64,000 bases of DNA from Mycobacterium sp. 1164966.3 (GCF_001665395.1 NZ_LZSG01000070.1:124001-188000); one strand, 5' to 3'; shown: positions 8,614 through 16,905, counted from the first letter of the stretch. Notes: a model not told the origin generated them from the sequence alone. A program made the numbers and translations.

Positions 8614-9657
8614 TCAGGACGGGCGCCTCGACAGGCCGATCGACGCGGGTATCCGCTCAGCCGAGATCCGTTGCCGGAAGACCCAATACGTCCACGCCTG
8701 GTAGACGACCGTCAGTGGGGCCATGATCCCGGTCACCCAGGTCATGATCTTGAGGGTGTAGGGGGTTGACGAGGCGTTGTAGATCGTCACGCCCCACTCG
8801 TCGTTCAGCGTCGAGGGCACCAAATCGGGATACAACGAGCCGAACAACAACGCCACGACGGCGACCACCACCAGGGCGGTGCAGACGAAAGCCCAGCCGT
8901 CGGATGCGCGCCGCCACACCAGGATTACCGCGCCCAACTGTGCCAGCACGGCGACCGCGAGCACCGCCCAGGTCCAGCCCTTACCGTGCTCCAACTGCGT
9001 CCAAACCCCAAACCCCGCAACCAGTCCCGTCACGGGAATCGTCAGCCACACCGCGATCCGGTAGGCATCATCGCGGATGGCGCCGGACGTCTTCAATGCG
9101 AGGAACACCGCGCCATAAAGCAGGAACAGGCCGGCCGTGGCGAATCCGCCCAGCAGCGTGTAGGCGTTCAGCACGTCGCCGATGGACGGGTGGATCTGGC
9201 CTTTCGCGTCAACCGGCAACCCGCGCACGAGAATCGCGAACGCCACCCCCCACAGCACAGCGGGCAGCCAAGACCCGGCGGCGATGCCGAAGTCGGCCCA
9301 GCCGCGCCATTTCGTGTCGTCGATCTTGCCGCGCCATTCGATGGAAACGACGCGCAGGATCATGCCGAAAAGGATGGCCAGCAGCGGCAGGTACAGCGTG
9401 GAGAAGACGGTGGCATACCACCCGGGAAATGCCGCGAACATGGCTGCGCCGGCAGTGATCAGCCAAACCTCGTTGGCGTCCCAGATCGGGCCGATGGTGT
9501 TCAGCGCTGTGCGCCGGTGGATTTCCGGATCGCCGTGTCCCCAACGGGCCAGCGGTTCCATCAACATGCCGACGCCGAAGTCGAACCCTTCGAGGAAGAA
9601 GAAGCCGAGGAACAGCAACGCGATGAGACCGAACCACAGCTCTTGTAGTCCCATCAA
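8614..9657 (-). CDS. cydB: Cytochrome bd ubiquinol/menaquinol oxidase subunit II
   Basis: This is the second membrane subunit of the high-affinity terminal oxidase that reduces O2 without pumping protons. The 347-aa product has about eight hydrophobic helices and the conserved features LEGFDFGVGML near 22-32, RTALNTIGPIWDANEVWLI near 49-67 and FPGWYATVFSTLYLPL near 77-92. The ORF begins MMGLQ; the second Met (9654) is equally possible. It lies 30 nt after the cydA stop and 14 nt before cydD. Confidence 0.96.
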   Translation of the reverse strand: MMGLQELWFGLIALLFLGFFFLEGFDFGVGMLMEPLARWGHGDPEIHRRTALNTIGPIWDANEVWLITAGAAMFAAFPGWYATVFSTLYLPLLAILFGMILRVVSIEWRGKIDDTKWRGWADFGIAAGSWLPAVLWGVAFAILVRGLPVDAKGQIHPSIGDVLNAYTLLGGFATAGLFLLYGAVFLALKTSGAIRDDAYRIAVWLTIPVTGLVAGFGVWTQLEHGKGWTWAVLAVAVLAQLGAVILVWRRASDGWAFVCTALVVVAVVALLFGSLYPDLVPSTLNDEWGVTIYNASSTPYTLKIMTWVTGIMAPLTVVYQAWTYWVFRQRISAERIPASIGLSRRPS

Positions 9658-9687
9658 TGAGCTCCTTTCCCCATCGGTTGGCTCCGT

Positions 9688-11169
9688 TCAGTACGCGAAC
9701 GACAACGGCGCCACCTCGTCCTCGTCCGGTGTACGGGCAGGGGCCGGTTCGGCGTCGTGTTCCAGCGGTCCTTCGACCACGTAGCGCTTGAGCAGGAAGA
9801 ACCAGACGACCGCCAGCACCCCGTAGACCAGCGTGAACACCGTCAGGGAAGTGATGACCACTCCGGACGCGTGGTTGGAGACGCCTTCGGCGACGGTGAG
9901 TCGCACCTGCTGATCACCCGTTGGATTCGGCACCACGATCCAAGGCTGACGGCCCATCTCGGTGAACACCCAGCCGGCGCTGTTGGCCAGGAATGGAGCC
10001 GGAATGGTCAGCAGCGCGAACCAGGCGAACCACCGCTGATTCGGGATCCGCCCGCCGCGGGTGAGCCACAAGGCGGACAACGCGAAAAGCACCGGGATTG
10101 CGAGCAATCCGATCATGGCGCGAAACGACCAATAGGTGACGAACAAGTTGGGCCGGTAGTCGTTCGGCCCGAAGCGCTGTTGATACTGCTGCTGAAGATT
10201 GCGCACGCCCTGCAGCGTGACGTCCGTCGCTTTGCCTTCGGCCAGGATCGGCAGCACGTAAGGCACCTGGATCACGCGGCTGAGGTGATCGCAATTGTTC
10301 TGTCGACCGACGGTCAAGACCGAGAAATAGGGATCGGTTTCGGTGTCGCACAACGATTCCGCCGACGCCATCTTCATCGGCTGCTGCTGGAACATCAGCT
10401 TGCCCTGGTGATCACCAGTGAAGAACAAACCGGCCGTGGCGGCCAACGCCACCCCACAGCCCAAGATGGTCGCCGGACGAAACATGGTCGGGGCAGGAGG
10501 TTCGGACGCTTCGGCCGCGTCGGCTGGGGCCTCAACGCGGTGCGAGCGGACCAGCCACCACGCGCTGACGGCGGCGACGAACGTCGCGGCGGTCAGCAGC
10601 GCGCCGAGGACGGTGTGGGTAAACGCCGCCAGCGCAGTGTTATTGGTGAGCAGGGCGCCGATGCTGGTCAGCTCGGCGCGGTGGGTCGAAGGGTTGAAGT
10701 GCGCGCCCACCGGGTGCTGCATGAAGGAGTTCGCCGCGATGATGAAAAATGCGGAGACGTTGACCCCGATCGCGACGATCCAAATGCACGCTAGGTGAAC
10801 CAGCCGCGGCAGTCGGCTCCAGCCGAAGATCCATAGGCCGATGAAGGTCGATTCGAAGAAGAAGGCGGCCAGGCCCTCCATGGCCAGCGGTGCTCCGAAG
10901 ATGTCGCCGACGAACCGGGAGTACTCGCTCCAATTCATGCCGAACTGGAATTCCTGCACGATCCCGGTCGCCACGCCGATGGCGAAGTTGATCAGGAACA
11001 ACTTGCCGAAGAACTTGGTGAGGCGATACCAGGCGACGTTGTCGGTGATCACCCATGCCGTCTGCATCACGGCGAGCAGCGGGGCCAGTCCGATGGTGAG
11101 CGGTACGAAGACGAAGTGATAGACGGTCGTGATACCGAACTGCCACCGTGAAATGTCGACGACATTCAT
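9688..11169 (-). CDS. cydA: Cytochrome bd ubiquinol/menaquinol oxidase subunit I
   Basis: This is the haem-bearing catalytic subunit (493 aa). Haem ligands can be placed: His18 in VYHFVF, His185 in FTHTVLGAL and Met352 in YWSFRAMIGLL. The acidic pair Glu98/Glu106 sits in AMEGLAAFFFEST. The Q loop is of the short type and contains two cysteines (274 and 293), matching the disulfide reported for mycobacterial bd oxidases. A GRQPW motif follows near residue 404. It is the first gene of the operon. The 83 nt between it and the DUF308 gene hold a dyad that could be an operator. Confidence 0.97.
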   Translation of the reverse strand: MNVVDISRWQFGITTVYHFVFVPLTIGLAPLLAVMQTAWVITDNVAWYRLTKFFGKLFLINFAIGVATGIVQEFQFGMNWSEYSRFVGDIFGAPLAMEGLAAFFFESTFIGLWIFGWSRLPRLVHLACIWIVAIGVNVSAFFIIAANSFMQHPVGAHFNPSTHRAELTSIGALLTNNTALAAFTHTVLGALLTAATFVAAVSAWWLVRSHRVEAPADAAEASEPPAPTMFRPATILGCGVALAATAGLFFTGDHQGKLMFQQQPMKMASAESLCDTETDPYFSVLTVGRQNNCDHLSRVIQVPYVLPILAEGKATDVTLQGVRNLQQQYQQRFGPNDYRPNLFVTYWSFRAMIGLLAIPVLFALSALWLTRGGRIPNQRWFAWFALLTIPAPFLANSAGWVFTEMGRQPWIVVPNPTGDQQVRLTVAEGVSNHASGVVITSLTVFTLVYGVLAVVWFFLLKRYVVEGPLEHDAEPAPARTPDEDEVAPLSFAY

Positions 11170-11203
11170 CTGTCATCTCCGGAATGCTGCAGGGATCTTT
11201 AGT

Positions 11204-11225
11204 CTGCTACGACGCAGTGTAGTAG
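11204..11225. promoter_or_regulatory. 22-bp dyad in front of cydA, BlaI/MecI-like candidate operator
   Basis: CTGCTAC (11204-11210) and GTAGTAG (11219-11225) form an inverted repeat with one mismatch and an 8-nt centre, 35-56 nt before the cydA ATG. TACTAC/GTAGTA half-sites resemble those recognised by BlaI/MecI-family repressors, including M. tuberculosis BlaI as I remember it. No Crp-type TGTGA-N6-TCACA site was seen here. Binding is an inference. Confidence 0.45.
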
Positions 11226-11252
11226 AACAGCGGGCCCGACGCTACCGTCGGA

Positions 11253-11864
11253 TCACGGGTTCTCGATCCGTGAAATCGCTGCGCCGAGCGTGTTGGATGC
11301 CTTGCGGATTCGGAACGCCGAAACGATCTCGAACGTGCCGATGACGACCAACCAGATGCCGACCACCTCGGCCAAGATCACGATGGTGGTGAACGGCGAT
11401 CCGAGCATGATCATGCCGGCCAGCAGGCTCATCACGCCCAGGAAGATCTCCCACCCGCGGCCCGGCAGGGTGGGATCGCTGATGGCCGAAACCGTCGTCG
11501 CCACGCCGCGGAAGATGAAGCCGATGCCGATCCAGATCGCCAGTAGGTAAACGGCGGTCGCCTCGTCGCCCTTGCCGAAATGACGAAACGCCAGAAATGC
11601 CAAGACCAGCGCCGCCGCGCCGCTGATGAACAACAGCACGCGCCCGCCGGCCGAGACGTGCAGGGCAAATGCGAACGCCACTTGCCAGATACCAGTCACC
11701 AGCAGGTAGACGCCGAAGACGATCGCGGCGACCAAGACCGATTTGGTCGGGTATGCCAGCACGACGACGCCGAGGATCAGCGTCAGAATTCCTGATAGCA
11801 GCGTGGATTTCCACAGATGCGGCAACAAGGTTGGAACGGGAGGGGTTGCAGGGGTTGGTTCCAT
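11253..11864 (-). CDS. DUF308 (HdeD-like) membrane protein
   Basis: This 203-aa protein is almost entirely hydrophobic, with about six transmembrane segments arranged as repeated helix pairs typical of the HdeD/DUF308 family. Motifs such as GILTLILGVVVLAYPTKS near 25-42 and IWIGIGFIFRG near 110-120 fit the family. HdeD is linked to acid resistance in E. coli, but no function is established for the mycobacterial members. It is the homologue of Rv1624c. It lies 61 nt downstream of the adenylate cyclase on the same strand, and cydA follows it on that strand. Confidence 0.85.
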   Translation of the reverse strand: MEPTPATPPVPTLLPHLWKSTLLSGILTLILGVVVLAYPTKSVLVAAIVFGVYLLVTGIWQVAFAFALHVSAGGRVLLFISGAAALVLAFLAFRHFGKGDEATAVYLLAIWIGIGFIFRGVATTVSAISDPTLPGRGWEIFLGVMSLLAGMIMLGSPFTTIVILAEVVGIWLVVIGTFEIVSAFRIRKASNTLGAAISRIENP

Positions 11865-11925
11865 GGGCGCAGTGTGTCACATGCGCCGGTCCCGGTATAG
11901 GGTTTGCGGGCCGTGCCGGACGCCG

Positions 11926-13257
11926 CTACACGTGAGCCGTGTCCGCTTCCTGCACAAGGAGATCGCCGGAGTCTTCCACCGCCTTGCGGCCGACCAGATA
12001 CCACGTGCGCATGACACCCTTGCCCTTGACGTCGATGCTTCCGCGAGCCTGCAGCACGTAGCCGTCCTTGAGACGCTCATAGACCGTCTCGGGCACTTGA
12101 ATGCGGCCCACCGAGTCGGTGGTTTCCATCCGTGAGGCGACATTCACCGCGTCGCCCCACACGTCATAGAAGAAACGGCGGGAACCGACGACGCCCGCGA
12201 CCACCGGGCCGTTGGCCATTCCGATCCGGATCGGTACCGGCTTGCCATATGGATCCTTGAGTGCGGCCGCCGCATCGGCCATGTCGAGGGCGAAATCGGC
12301 CAGCGCCTCGACGTGGTCCGGCCGGGGTCGCGGCACTCCGCTGACCACCATGTAGGAGTCGCCGCTGACTTTGATCTTCTCCAGCCCGTGCTTGTCCACC
12401 AGCGCGTCGAACGCGCTGTACAGGCGGTCCAGAAACCGCAGCAGGTCGGCCGGAGCTGTGCTGCTGGCGCGCTCGGTGAACCCGGCGATGTCGGCGAACA
12501 GCACCGATGCGTCGTCGTACTTGTCGGCGATTACGCCTCGGTCCGGATCCTTGAGCCGCTCGGCAATGCTTGCCGGCAGCATGTTGACCAGCAGCGCTTC
12601 GGAGCGGTCGTATTCCGATTCCATTACCGCTTCGGCCCGCGCGGTGTCACGCAGCGCGAACCACACCGTCACCACCACCACGACGATCGCCGACAGCGTG
12701 GTAATGACAAAGCCCAGCGACTGCGCCCACGCTGGTTGCAGCCCGGTGTTGCGTGGCACCAGGAACTCGGTCGCAATGATCAGGCCGGCGCCGACCGCCG
12801 CCAGACAGCTGGCCAACACGATGTGCTCGATACCGAGCACCAGCACCACCAGACAGGCGCCCACCAGGAAGAAGAAGTGCGCGCCGGATCCGGTGCCCAC
12901 GTCCCAAACGCTGGCGAAGACGGTGGCATAGGCCGCGCTGATGAACGTCAGCGGCGCCACCAATTCTCCAAAGCGATGCAGCATGGGGACGATCGCGAAG
13001 ATCAATGCGCCCGCAATGTTGACAAGGACGACCTGCCAGAGCCACGCACCGATGAGCACTTGCATCGCGACAAAGCTCACGCTGACCAACACAGCCAGCC
13101 AGGCGGCGATGTTGAGTATCCGGGCGCGCCGCGCCACGCTTTCCGCGTAGTGCTGGTTGCGGTCCCGGGCTTGCGCCCGCACCGCCGCGACACAGTCCGG
13201 GCGGCGCGGCGAACCGTCGATTCCCGCTGATGAGGCACGGCATGCCTTAGCGCCCAC
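11926..13257 (-). CDS. cya: Membrane-anchored class III adenylate cyclase
   Basis: It makes cAMP from ATP. The 443-aa protein has the same length and layout as Rv1625c: a short cytosolic N-terminus, six membrane helices (about 48-202) and one catalytic domain (about 212-430) that must homodimerise. Catalytic residues are in place: the first metal-binding Asp in LFADIAGF, the adenine-selecting Lys in EKIKVSGDSY, the Asp in VWGDAVN and the transition-state Asn/Arg in NVASRMET. It begins 9 nt after the end of the DUF488 gene, so the two may be co-transcribed. A membrane-linked signal is expected to set activity. Confidence 0.95.
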   Translation of the reverse strand: MGAKACRASSAGIDGSPRRPDCVAAVRAQARDRNQHYAESVARRARILNIAAWLAVLVSVSFVAMQVLIGAWLWQVVLVNIAGALIFAIVPMLHRFGELVAPLTFISAAYATVFASVWDVGTGSGAHFFFLVGACLVVLVLGIEHIVLASCLAAVGAGLIIATEFLVPRNTGLQPAWAQSLGFVITTLSAIVVVVVTVWFALRDTARAEAVMESEYDRSEALLVNMLPASIAERLKDPDRGVIADKYDDASVLFADIAGFTERASSTAPADLLRFLDRLYSAFDALVDKHGLEKIKVSGDSYMVVSGVPRPRPDHVEALADFALDMADAAAALKDPYGKPVPIRIGMANGPVVAGVVGSRRFFYDVWGDAVNVASRMETTDSVGRIQVPETVYERLKDGYVLQARGSIDVKGKGVMRTWYLVGRKAVEDSGDLLVQEADTAHV

Positions 13258-13266
13258 GTTAAGAGC

Positions 13267-13806
13267 CTAACGGTTGAGCTCGCGGTTGTCGGCTGTCTCG
13301 TCAGGACCGGTCGATGGATCATGGGTTAGCCAATCAGAAGTGCTGTGCAGTGACAGCGACTCATTGGGCATGATGTGGTGCACCGGATGTCCGTCCTGGG
13401 TAGCCAAATCGGCAATCATGCGGCGGTGGCAACGCCACCACGTCGGCTCCCCACACATGATGGCGACGTTGTGATTTTCGGCGTCGCGAAGCAGCTGCTG
13501 GTAGGCCGCCTGGAAGCTTGGCGTGCGGGTATGTGCGGCGTAATTGGCGAACGACGGGTTTTCCCACCACTGGTCACGCGGTAGCGGGGTGTCGGGCGGT
13601 TTGCGTCGTCCACCCAGGTCCGGCTCGTGCCGGTAGGTGATTCCGGCGCGGGCCAGCCAGTCCGGCATTGCTTGTTTGGATACGTCAGGGTTGCGGCGGG
13701 AGCCGGGGAAACTGCGCACGTCGACCAGCAGTGAGATGTCGTGCCGTCGAAGTGCGGCGGTCAGTTCCTCGGCGGTCTTTGCGCCGTGGCCGATCGTGTA
13801 CAGCAT
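13267..13806 (-). CDS. DUF488 family protein
   Basis: This 179-aa protein begins MLYTIGHG, the characteristic DUF488 start. It has RSFPGSRRNPDVS near 28-40, a GGRRKPP segment near 66-72, and the family hallmark MCGEPTWWRCHRRMIADL near 117-134, which places a Cys/Glu pair and a CHR motif together. Function is unknown; annotators link the family to uncharacterised nucleic-acid or redox roles. An in-frame ATG at 13869 would add 21 aa, and the open frame runs back across the tRNA, which argues against the longest reading. GAGG lies just before the chosen ATG. It precedes the cyclase by 9 nt. Confidence 0.75.
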   Translation of the reverse strand: MLYTIGHGAKTAEELTAALRRHDISLLVDVRSFPGSRRNPDVSKQAMPDWLARAGITYRHEPDLGGRRKPPDTPLPRDQWWENPSFANYAAHTRTPSFQAAYQQLLRDAENHNVAIMCGEPTWWRCHRRMIADLATQDGHPVHHIMPNESLSLHSTSDWLTHDPSTGPDETADNRELNR

Positions 13807-13950
13807 CACCTCGGAGTGCCCGCGGCGGGCCTCGAACTCACGCGTGCAATCTGCTATCGCCCGTGCCATCACATTCAAGACCGCAATATGCCGCCCTTCT
13901 CCGGTACAGAAGTGGCAGGTGTGACAAGGGCCCCGCCTCACGCGGTGATC

Positions 13951-13974
13951 GGTGCCCTCGGTGGTGCCCTCGGT
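13951..13974. repeat. Perfect 12-bp tandem duplication at the tRNA 3' end
   Basis: The unit GGTGCCCTCGGT occurs at 13951-13962 and again at 13963-13974. The second copy is the 3' acceptor strand and CCA end of the tRNA, so the first copy leaves a duplicated tRNA tail just downstream of the gene. This is the kind of scar expected from slippage or a past tRNA-targeted integration event, but there is no integrase nearby. Confidence 0.7.
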
Positions 13975-14038
13975 GGGATTCGAACCCACACTGGACGGGT
14001 TTTGAGTCCGTTTCCTCTGCCAGTTGGGATACGAGGGC
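13962..14038 (-). tRNA. tRNA with anticodon CAA (tRNA-Leu by anticodon), CCA encoded
   Basis: On the minus strand the acceptor GCCCTCG (14038-14032) pairs with CGAGGGC (13972-13966), followed by discriminator A and an encoded CCA (13964-13962). The T arm GTGGG-TTCGAAT-CCCAC is perfect and the D loop contains GG. The anticodon loop CTCAAAA (14006-14000) reads CAA, with one mismatch at the base of the anticodon stem. The gene is 74 nt without CCA. The variable loop is only about 5 nt, whereas bacterial leucine tRNAs normally carry a long variable arm. I believe the counterpart at this locus in M. tuberculosis is annotated as tRNA-Leu(CAA), but this is from memory. Confidence 0.85.
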
Positions 14039-14113
14039 TTCGCTGTGCTCGGCAGCCAGCTTAGATGAGCCCCGATGTCGCTGGTCATTGCCGCCCACGC
14101 CACAATGTCCGTC

Positions 14114-14728
14114 ATGACAGGCCCCACCACCGCCGCCGACGCCGCGACCCCGCGCCGGGTCCTGATCGCTGAAGACGAAGCGCTCATCCGAATGGACCTT
14201 GCCGAGATGCTGCGAGAGGAGGGTTACGACATCGTGGGCGAAGCCGGCGACGGCCAGGAAGCAGTCGAGCTGGCCGAGCTGCACAAGCCCGACCTGGTGA
14301 TCATGGATGTGAAAATGCCGCGCCGCGACGGTATCGACGCCGCATCGGAGATCGCCAGCAAGCGCATCGCACCGATCGTGGTGCTGACCGCGTTTAGCCA
14401 GCGTGATCTGGTCGAACGCGCCCGCGATGCGGGGGCCATGGCCTACTTGGTGAAGCCGTTCACGATCAGCGACCTGATCCCCGCCATTGAGTTGGCGGTC
14501 AGCCGGTTCGGCGAGCTCAGTGCGCTGGAGCAGGAAGTGGCGACGCTGACCGACCGGCTGGAGACCCGCAAGCTCGTCGAACGGGCCAAAGGCCTGCTGC
14601 AGGCCAAGCAGGACATGTCCGAGCCGGAAGCGTTCAAGTGGATTCAGCGCGCGGCCATGGACCGGCGGACCACCATGAAGCGGGTCGCCGAGATCGTGTT
14701 GGAGACCCTGTCCGATCCTGCGGAGTAG
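14114..14728 (+). CDS. pdtaR: Two-component response regulator with RNA-binding ANTAR domain
   Basis: This is the homologue of Rv1626, the output protein of the PdtaS/PdtaR system. The 204-aa product has a receiver domain (about 14-130) with the acidic pocket EDE at 20-22 and phospho-acceptor Asp65 in VIMDVKMPRRDG. The conserved Thr is in VVLTAFS and the Lys in YLVKPF. The C-terminal ANTAR domain (about 145-200) holds ETRKLVERAKGLL and MDRRTTMKRVAE and binds paired hairpins in target transcripts. The ATG at 14114 gives MTGPTT, as in relatives; an upstream in-frame ATG at 14075 would add 13 aa. The sensor kinase is not in the window. Confidence 0.95.
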   Translation: MTGPTTAADAATPRRVLIAEDEALIRMDLAEMLREEGYDIVGEAGDGQEAVELAELHKPDLVIMDVKMPRRDGIDAASEIASKRIAPIVVLTAFSQRDLVERARDAGAMAYLVKPFTISDLIPAIELAVSRFGELSALEQEVATLTDRLETRKLVERAKGLLQAKQDMSEPEAFKWIQRAAMDRRTTMKRVAEIVLETLSDPAE

Positions 14729-14737
14729 TCGCCCGTC

Positions 14738-14793
14738 GAGCGTGCGTGTTTGTACGCCGACACGCCGCAGACGACGTACATTTGCGCACCCTC
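14738..14793. repeat. Imperfect palindrome between pdtaR and the thiolase gene
   Basis: The arms 14738-14756 and 14775-14793 start GAGCGTGCG and end CGCACCCTC. They can pair over about 15 of 19 positions, including GTACG/CGTAC. The element sits 10 nt after the pdtaR stop, between convergent genes. A second element with the same leading motif CGAGCGTGC follows pheT. It is a probable bidirectional transcription-end structure or a member of a dispersed palindrome family. Confidence 0.5.
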
Positions 14794-14809
14794 GCCGGGA
14801 AGGAAGCCT

Positions 14810-16012
14810 TTAGCGCGCGACGATCACCGATGAGCCGTGGCCGAACAGGCCCTGGTTGGCGGTGACGCCGACCGTGGCGTTCTCAACTTGGCGGCCGGTC
14901 GCCTGACCCTTCAGCTGCCAGGTCAGTTCGCAGACCTGAGCAATCGCCTGTGCGGGAATGGCCTCACCGAAGCATGCGAGGCCGCCCGACGGGTTGACCG
15001 GAACCTTGCCGCCGATAGTGGTCGCCCCGCTGCGCAGCAGCCCCTCTGCCTCACCCTTGGCGCACAACCCCAAGTGTTCGTACCAGTCGAGCTCCAGCGC
15101 GGTGGACAGGTCGTAGACCTCGGCCAAGCTCACGTCTTCCGGGCCGATGCCCGCCTCGGCATATGCGGCGTCGAGAATCTGGTCCTTGAACACCCGCTCC
15201 GGCGCAGGCACCACAGCCGTGGAATCCGTTGCAATATCCGGCAATTCGGGCAGGTGCTGAGGGTAGCGGGGGGTGACGGTGCTGACCGCGCGCACCGACG
15301 GCACGCCGTCGAGTGAGCCCAGGTGCTTGCGCGCGAAGTCCGCGCTGGCCACGATCAGCGCGGCCGCGCCGTCGGAGGTGGCGCAGATGTCGAGCTGATG
15401 CAGCGGATCGGCGACCACGTTGCTGGCCAGCACGTCGTCGACGGATGATTCCTTGCGGTAGCGGGCATTGGGGTTCTGCAGACCATGTCTGGAGTTCTTG
15501 ACCTTCACCTGCGCGAAATCCTCGGGCGTGGCGCCGTAGATGTCCATCCGGCGCCGCGCGAGCAGCGCGAAGTACACCGGGTTCATCGCGCCTATCAGAT
15601 GAAACCGTTGCCAGTCGGGGTCGTTCTTGCGTTCCCCGCCGACCGGGGCGAAAGCGCCTTTGGGGGTGGTGTCGGCGCCGATCACCAGTGCGACGTCGCA
15701 GAACCCGGCCAGGATCTGCGCGCGGGCGCTCTGCAGCGCTTGCGAACCACTGGCACATGCGGCGTAGCTGGAGCTGACCGGCACGCCGTTCCAGCCCAGC
15801 TTCTGCGCGAATGTCGATCCGGCAATGAAGCCGGGGTAGCCGTTGCGGATGGTGTCGGCCCCGGCGACCAGCTGGATCTGGCGCCACTCCAGGCCGGCCT
15901 CGCGCAATGCCGCCCGCGCGGCGACCACGCCGTATTCGGCGAAGTCCCGGCCCCATTTCCCCCACGGGTGCATCCCCGCGCCCAGGATGTACAGCGGTTC
16001 AGGCACGCTCAT
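14810..16012 (-). CDS. Thiolase-like lipid-transfer (SCP2-type) protein
   Basis: This is the homologue of Rv1627c (400 aa). It has a thiolase fold with the nucleophile region SSYAACASGSQALQ near 78-91, NPSGGLACFGEAIPA near 339-353 and the C-terminal GLFGHGSSVIVAR. Such proteins, when paired with a DUF35 partner, act in CoA thioester cleavage or chain shortening, often in sterol side-chain breakdown; the substrate here is unknown. The ATG at 16012 overlaps the upstream DUF35 stop as ATGA, indicating translational coupling. This ATG gives MSVPEPLYILGAG, the start I know from relatives. Confidence 0.88.
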   Translation of the reverse strand: MSVPEPLYILGAGMHPWGKWGRDFAEYGVVAARAALREAGLEWRQIQLVAGADTIRNGYPGFIAGSTFAQKLGWNGVPVSSSYAACASGSQALQSARAQILAGFCDVALVIGADTTPKGAFAPVGGERKNDPDWQRFHLIGAMNPVYFALLARRRMDIYGATPEDFAQVKVKNSRHGLQNPNARYRKESSVDDVLASNVVADPLHQLDICATSDGAAALIVASADFARKHLGSLDGVPSVRAVSTVTPRYPQHLPELPDIATDSTAVVPAPERVFKDQILDAAYAEAGIGPEDVSLAEVYDLSTALELDWYEHLGLCAKGEAEGLLRSGATTIGGKVPVNPSGGLACFGEAIPAQAIAQVCELTWQLKGQATGRQVENATVGVTANQGLFGHGSSVIVAR

Positions 16013-16452
16013 GACGCGATCCTCCATGCGTACACGACGCGCTCGATACCGTCGTCATCGGTGAACAGCGGCATCGTGGTGAGCTCCATCTCCATCCCGA
16101 CTTTCAGGTCGGCCGCCAGCGTGCCCTCCACCACCTTGCCCAGCACGATGAGTCCCTCGGCGGCCAGTTCCACCGCGGCGATGGCGAACGGCTCGAAGGG
16201 GTCGGGGGCAGGGTACGGAGCCGGAGGCGGATAACGGTTTTCGGTGTAGCTCCACAGCTTGCCCCGGGTGGACAGGGTGATGGACTCCAGCGTGTCGCTG
16301 TCGCAGACCGGGTTGGGGCAATTGTTCTCGCGGGGCGGGAAGACGTAGGTGCCACACTGCGGGCACTTACTGCCGATCAGATGTGGGTTGCCGGCGTCAT
16401 CGGTGGCGAACCATCCATCGATCGCCGGTTCTTGGCTGGTGACCTCGGGCAT
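16009..16452 (-). CDS. DUF35 OB-fold zinc-ribbon protein, partner of thiolase
   Basis: This 147-aa homologue of Rv1628c has a short N-terminal zinc ribbon with two CxxC-type pairs (CPQC near 30-33, CPNPVC near 45-50) and an OB-fold from about residue 55. DUF35 proteins are usually encoded next to a thiolase or hydratase and bind the acyl-CoA substrate within a complex. The 4-nt overlap with the following thiolase gene fits that partnership. Confidence 0.88.
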   Translation of the reverse strand: MPEVTSQEPAIDGWFATDDAGNPHLIGSKCPQCGTYVFPPRENNCPNPVCDSDTLESITLSTRGKLWSYTENRYPPPAPYPAPDPFEPFAIAAVELAAEGLIVLGKVVEGTLAADLKVGMEMELTTMPLFTDDDGIERVVYAWRIAS

Positions 16453-16589
16453 CGGGCCAGCCTACCGAGCCTGAGCCCAAAACTGAAACGTGTTCCAGTT
16501 CGCTCCCGCAGCGTGGGAATTGCCGATGACTTCGCCGAGTGCTGACGGTCACAACGTCGGAACACAGAATGCAAGTCAAGGAGCGTCCG

Positions 16590-16877
16590 ATGATCATCGT
16601 CGCGGGTTACTTAATCGTTGAGCCGCTACAGCGTGATAACTACCTAACGGAATGCCGCGGCGTCGTCGAACAGGCCCGGGAGGCACCGGGGTGCCTCGAC
16701 TTCGCGATCAGCGCCGACCTGCTCGATACCGGTCGGATCAACGCCTTCGAACGGTGGGAGTCGCAGGCGGCCGTCAATGCGTTTCGCGGTAGCGGGCCGA
16801 GCGGTGAACAACAAGGTTCGATCGTGTCCGCGGCGGTTTCGGAGTACGACGTGGGCGGTGAGCGGCGGCTGCTCTGA
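16590..16877 (+). CDS. Antibiotic biosynthesis monooxygenase (ABM) family protein
   Basis: This small (95 aa) alpha/beta-barrel type protein begins MIIVAGYLIVEP. Motifs typical of ABM-domain dimers are present: EAPGCLDFAIS near 33-43, and RINAFERWESQAAVNAFRGSGP near 51-72, where the E-x-W-x-S pattern is diagnostic. AAGGAG lies 10 nt before the ATG at 16590; the longer reading from 16539 lacks such a site. Relatives include quinol monooxygenases and haem-degrading MhuD, but the ligand is unknown. I do not recall a gene at this position in M. tuberculosis. It ends 29 nt before polA. Confidence 0.8.
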   Translation: MIIVAGYLIVEPLQRDNYLTECRGVVEQAREAPGCLDFAISADLLDTGRINAFERWESQAAVNAFRGSGPSGEQQGSIVSAAVSEYDVGGERRLL

Positions 16878-16899
16878 TGTCAGCGACCGTGCCTAGAGT
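16877..16899 (+). promoter_or_regulatory. PafBC/RecA-NDp-type promoter of polA
   Basis: ATGTCAGCG (16877-16885), an 8-nt spacer and TAGAGT (16894-16899) match the mycobacterial DNA-damage promoter consensus TTGTCRGTG-N8-TANNNT, with two substitutions in the upstream box. The expected start site falls on or next to the GTG at 16906, so the polA mRNA is predicted to be leaderless. The site overlaps the end of the preceding ABM gene. Confidence 0.6.
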
Positions 16900-16905
16900 A
16901 GGTCC

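Noticed and set aside
13807..14187. N-terminal extension of the DUF488 protein to 306 aa
   Set aside because: It would translate through the tRNA gene and into antisense of pdtaR; DUF488 homology starts at MLYTIGHG.
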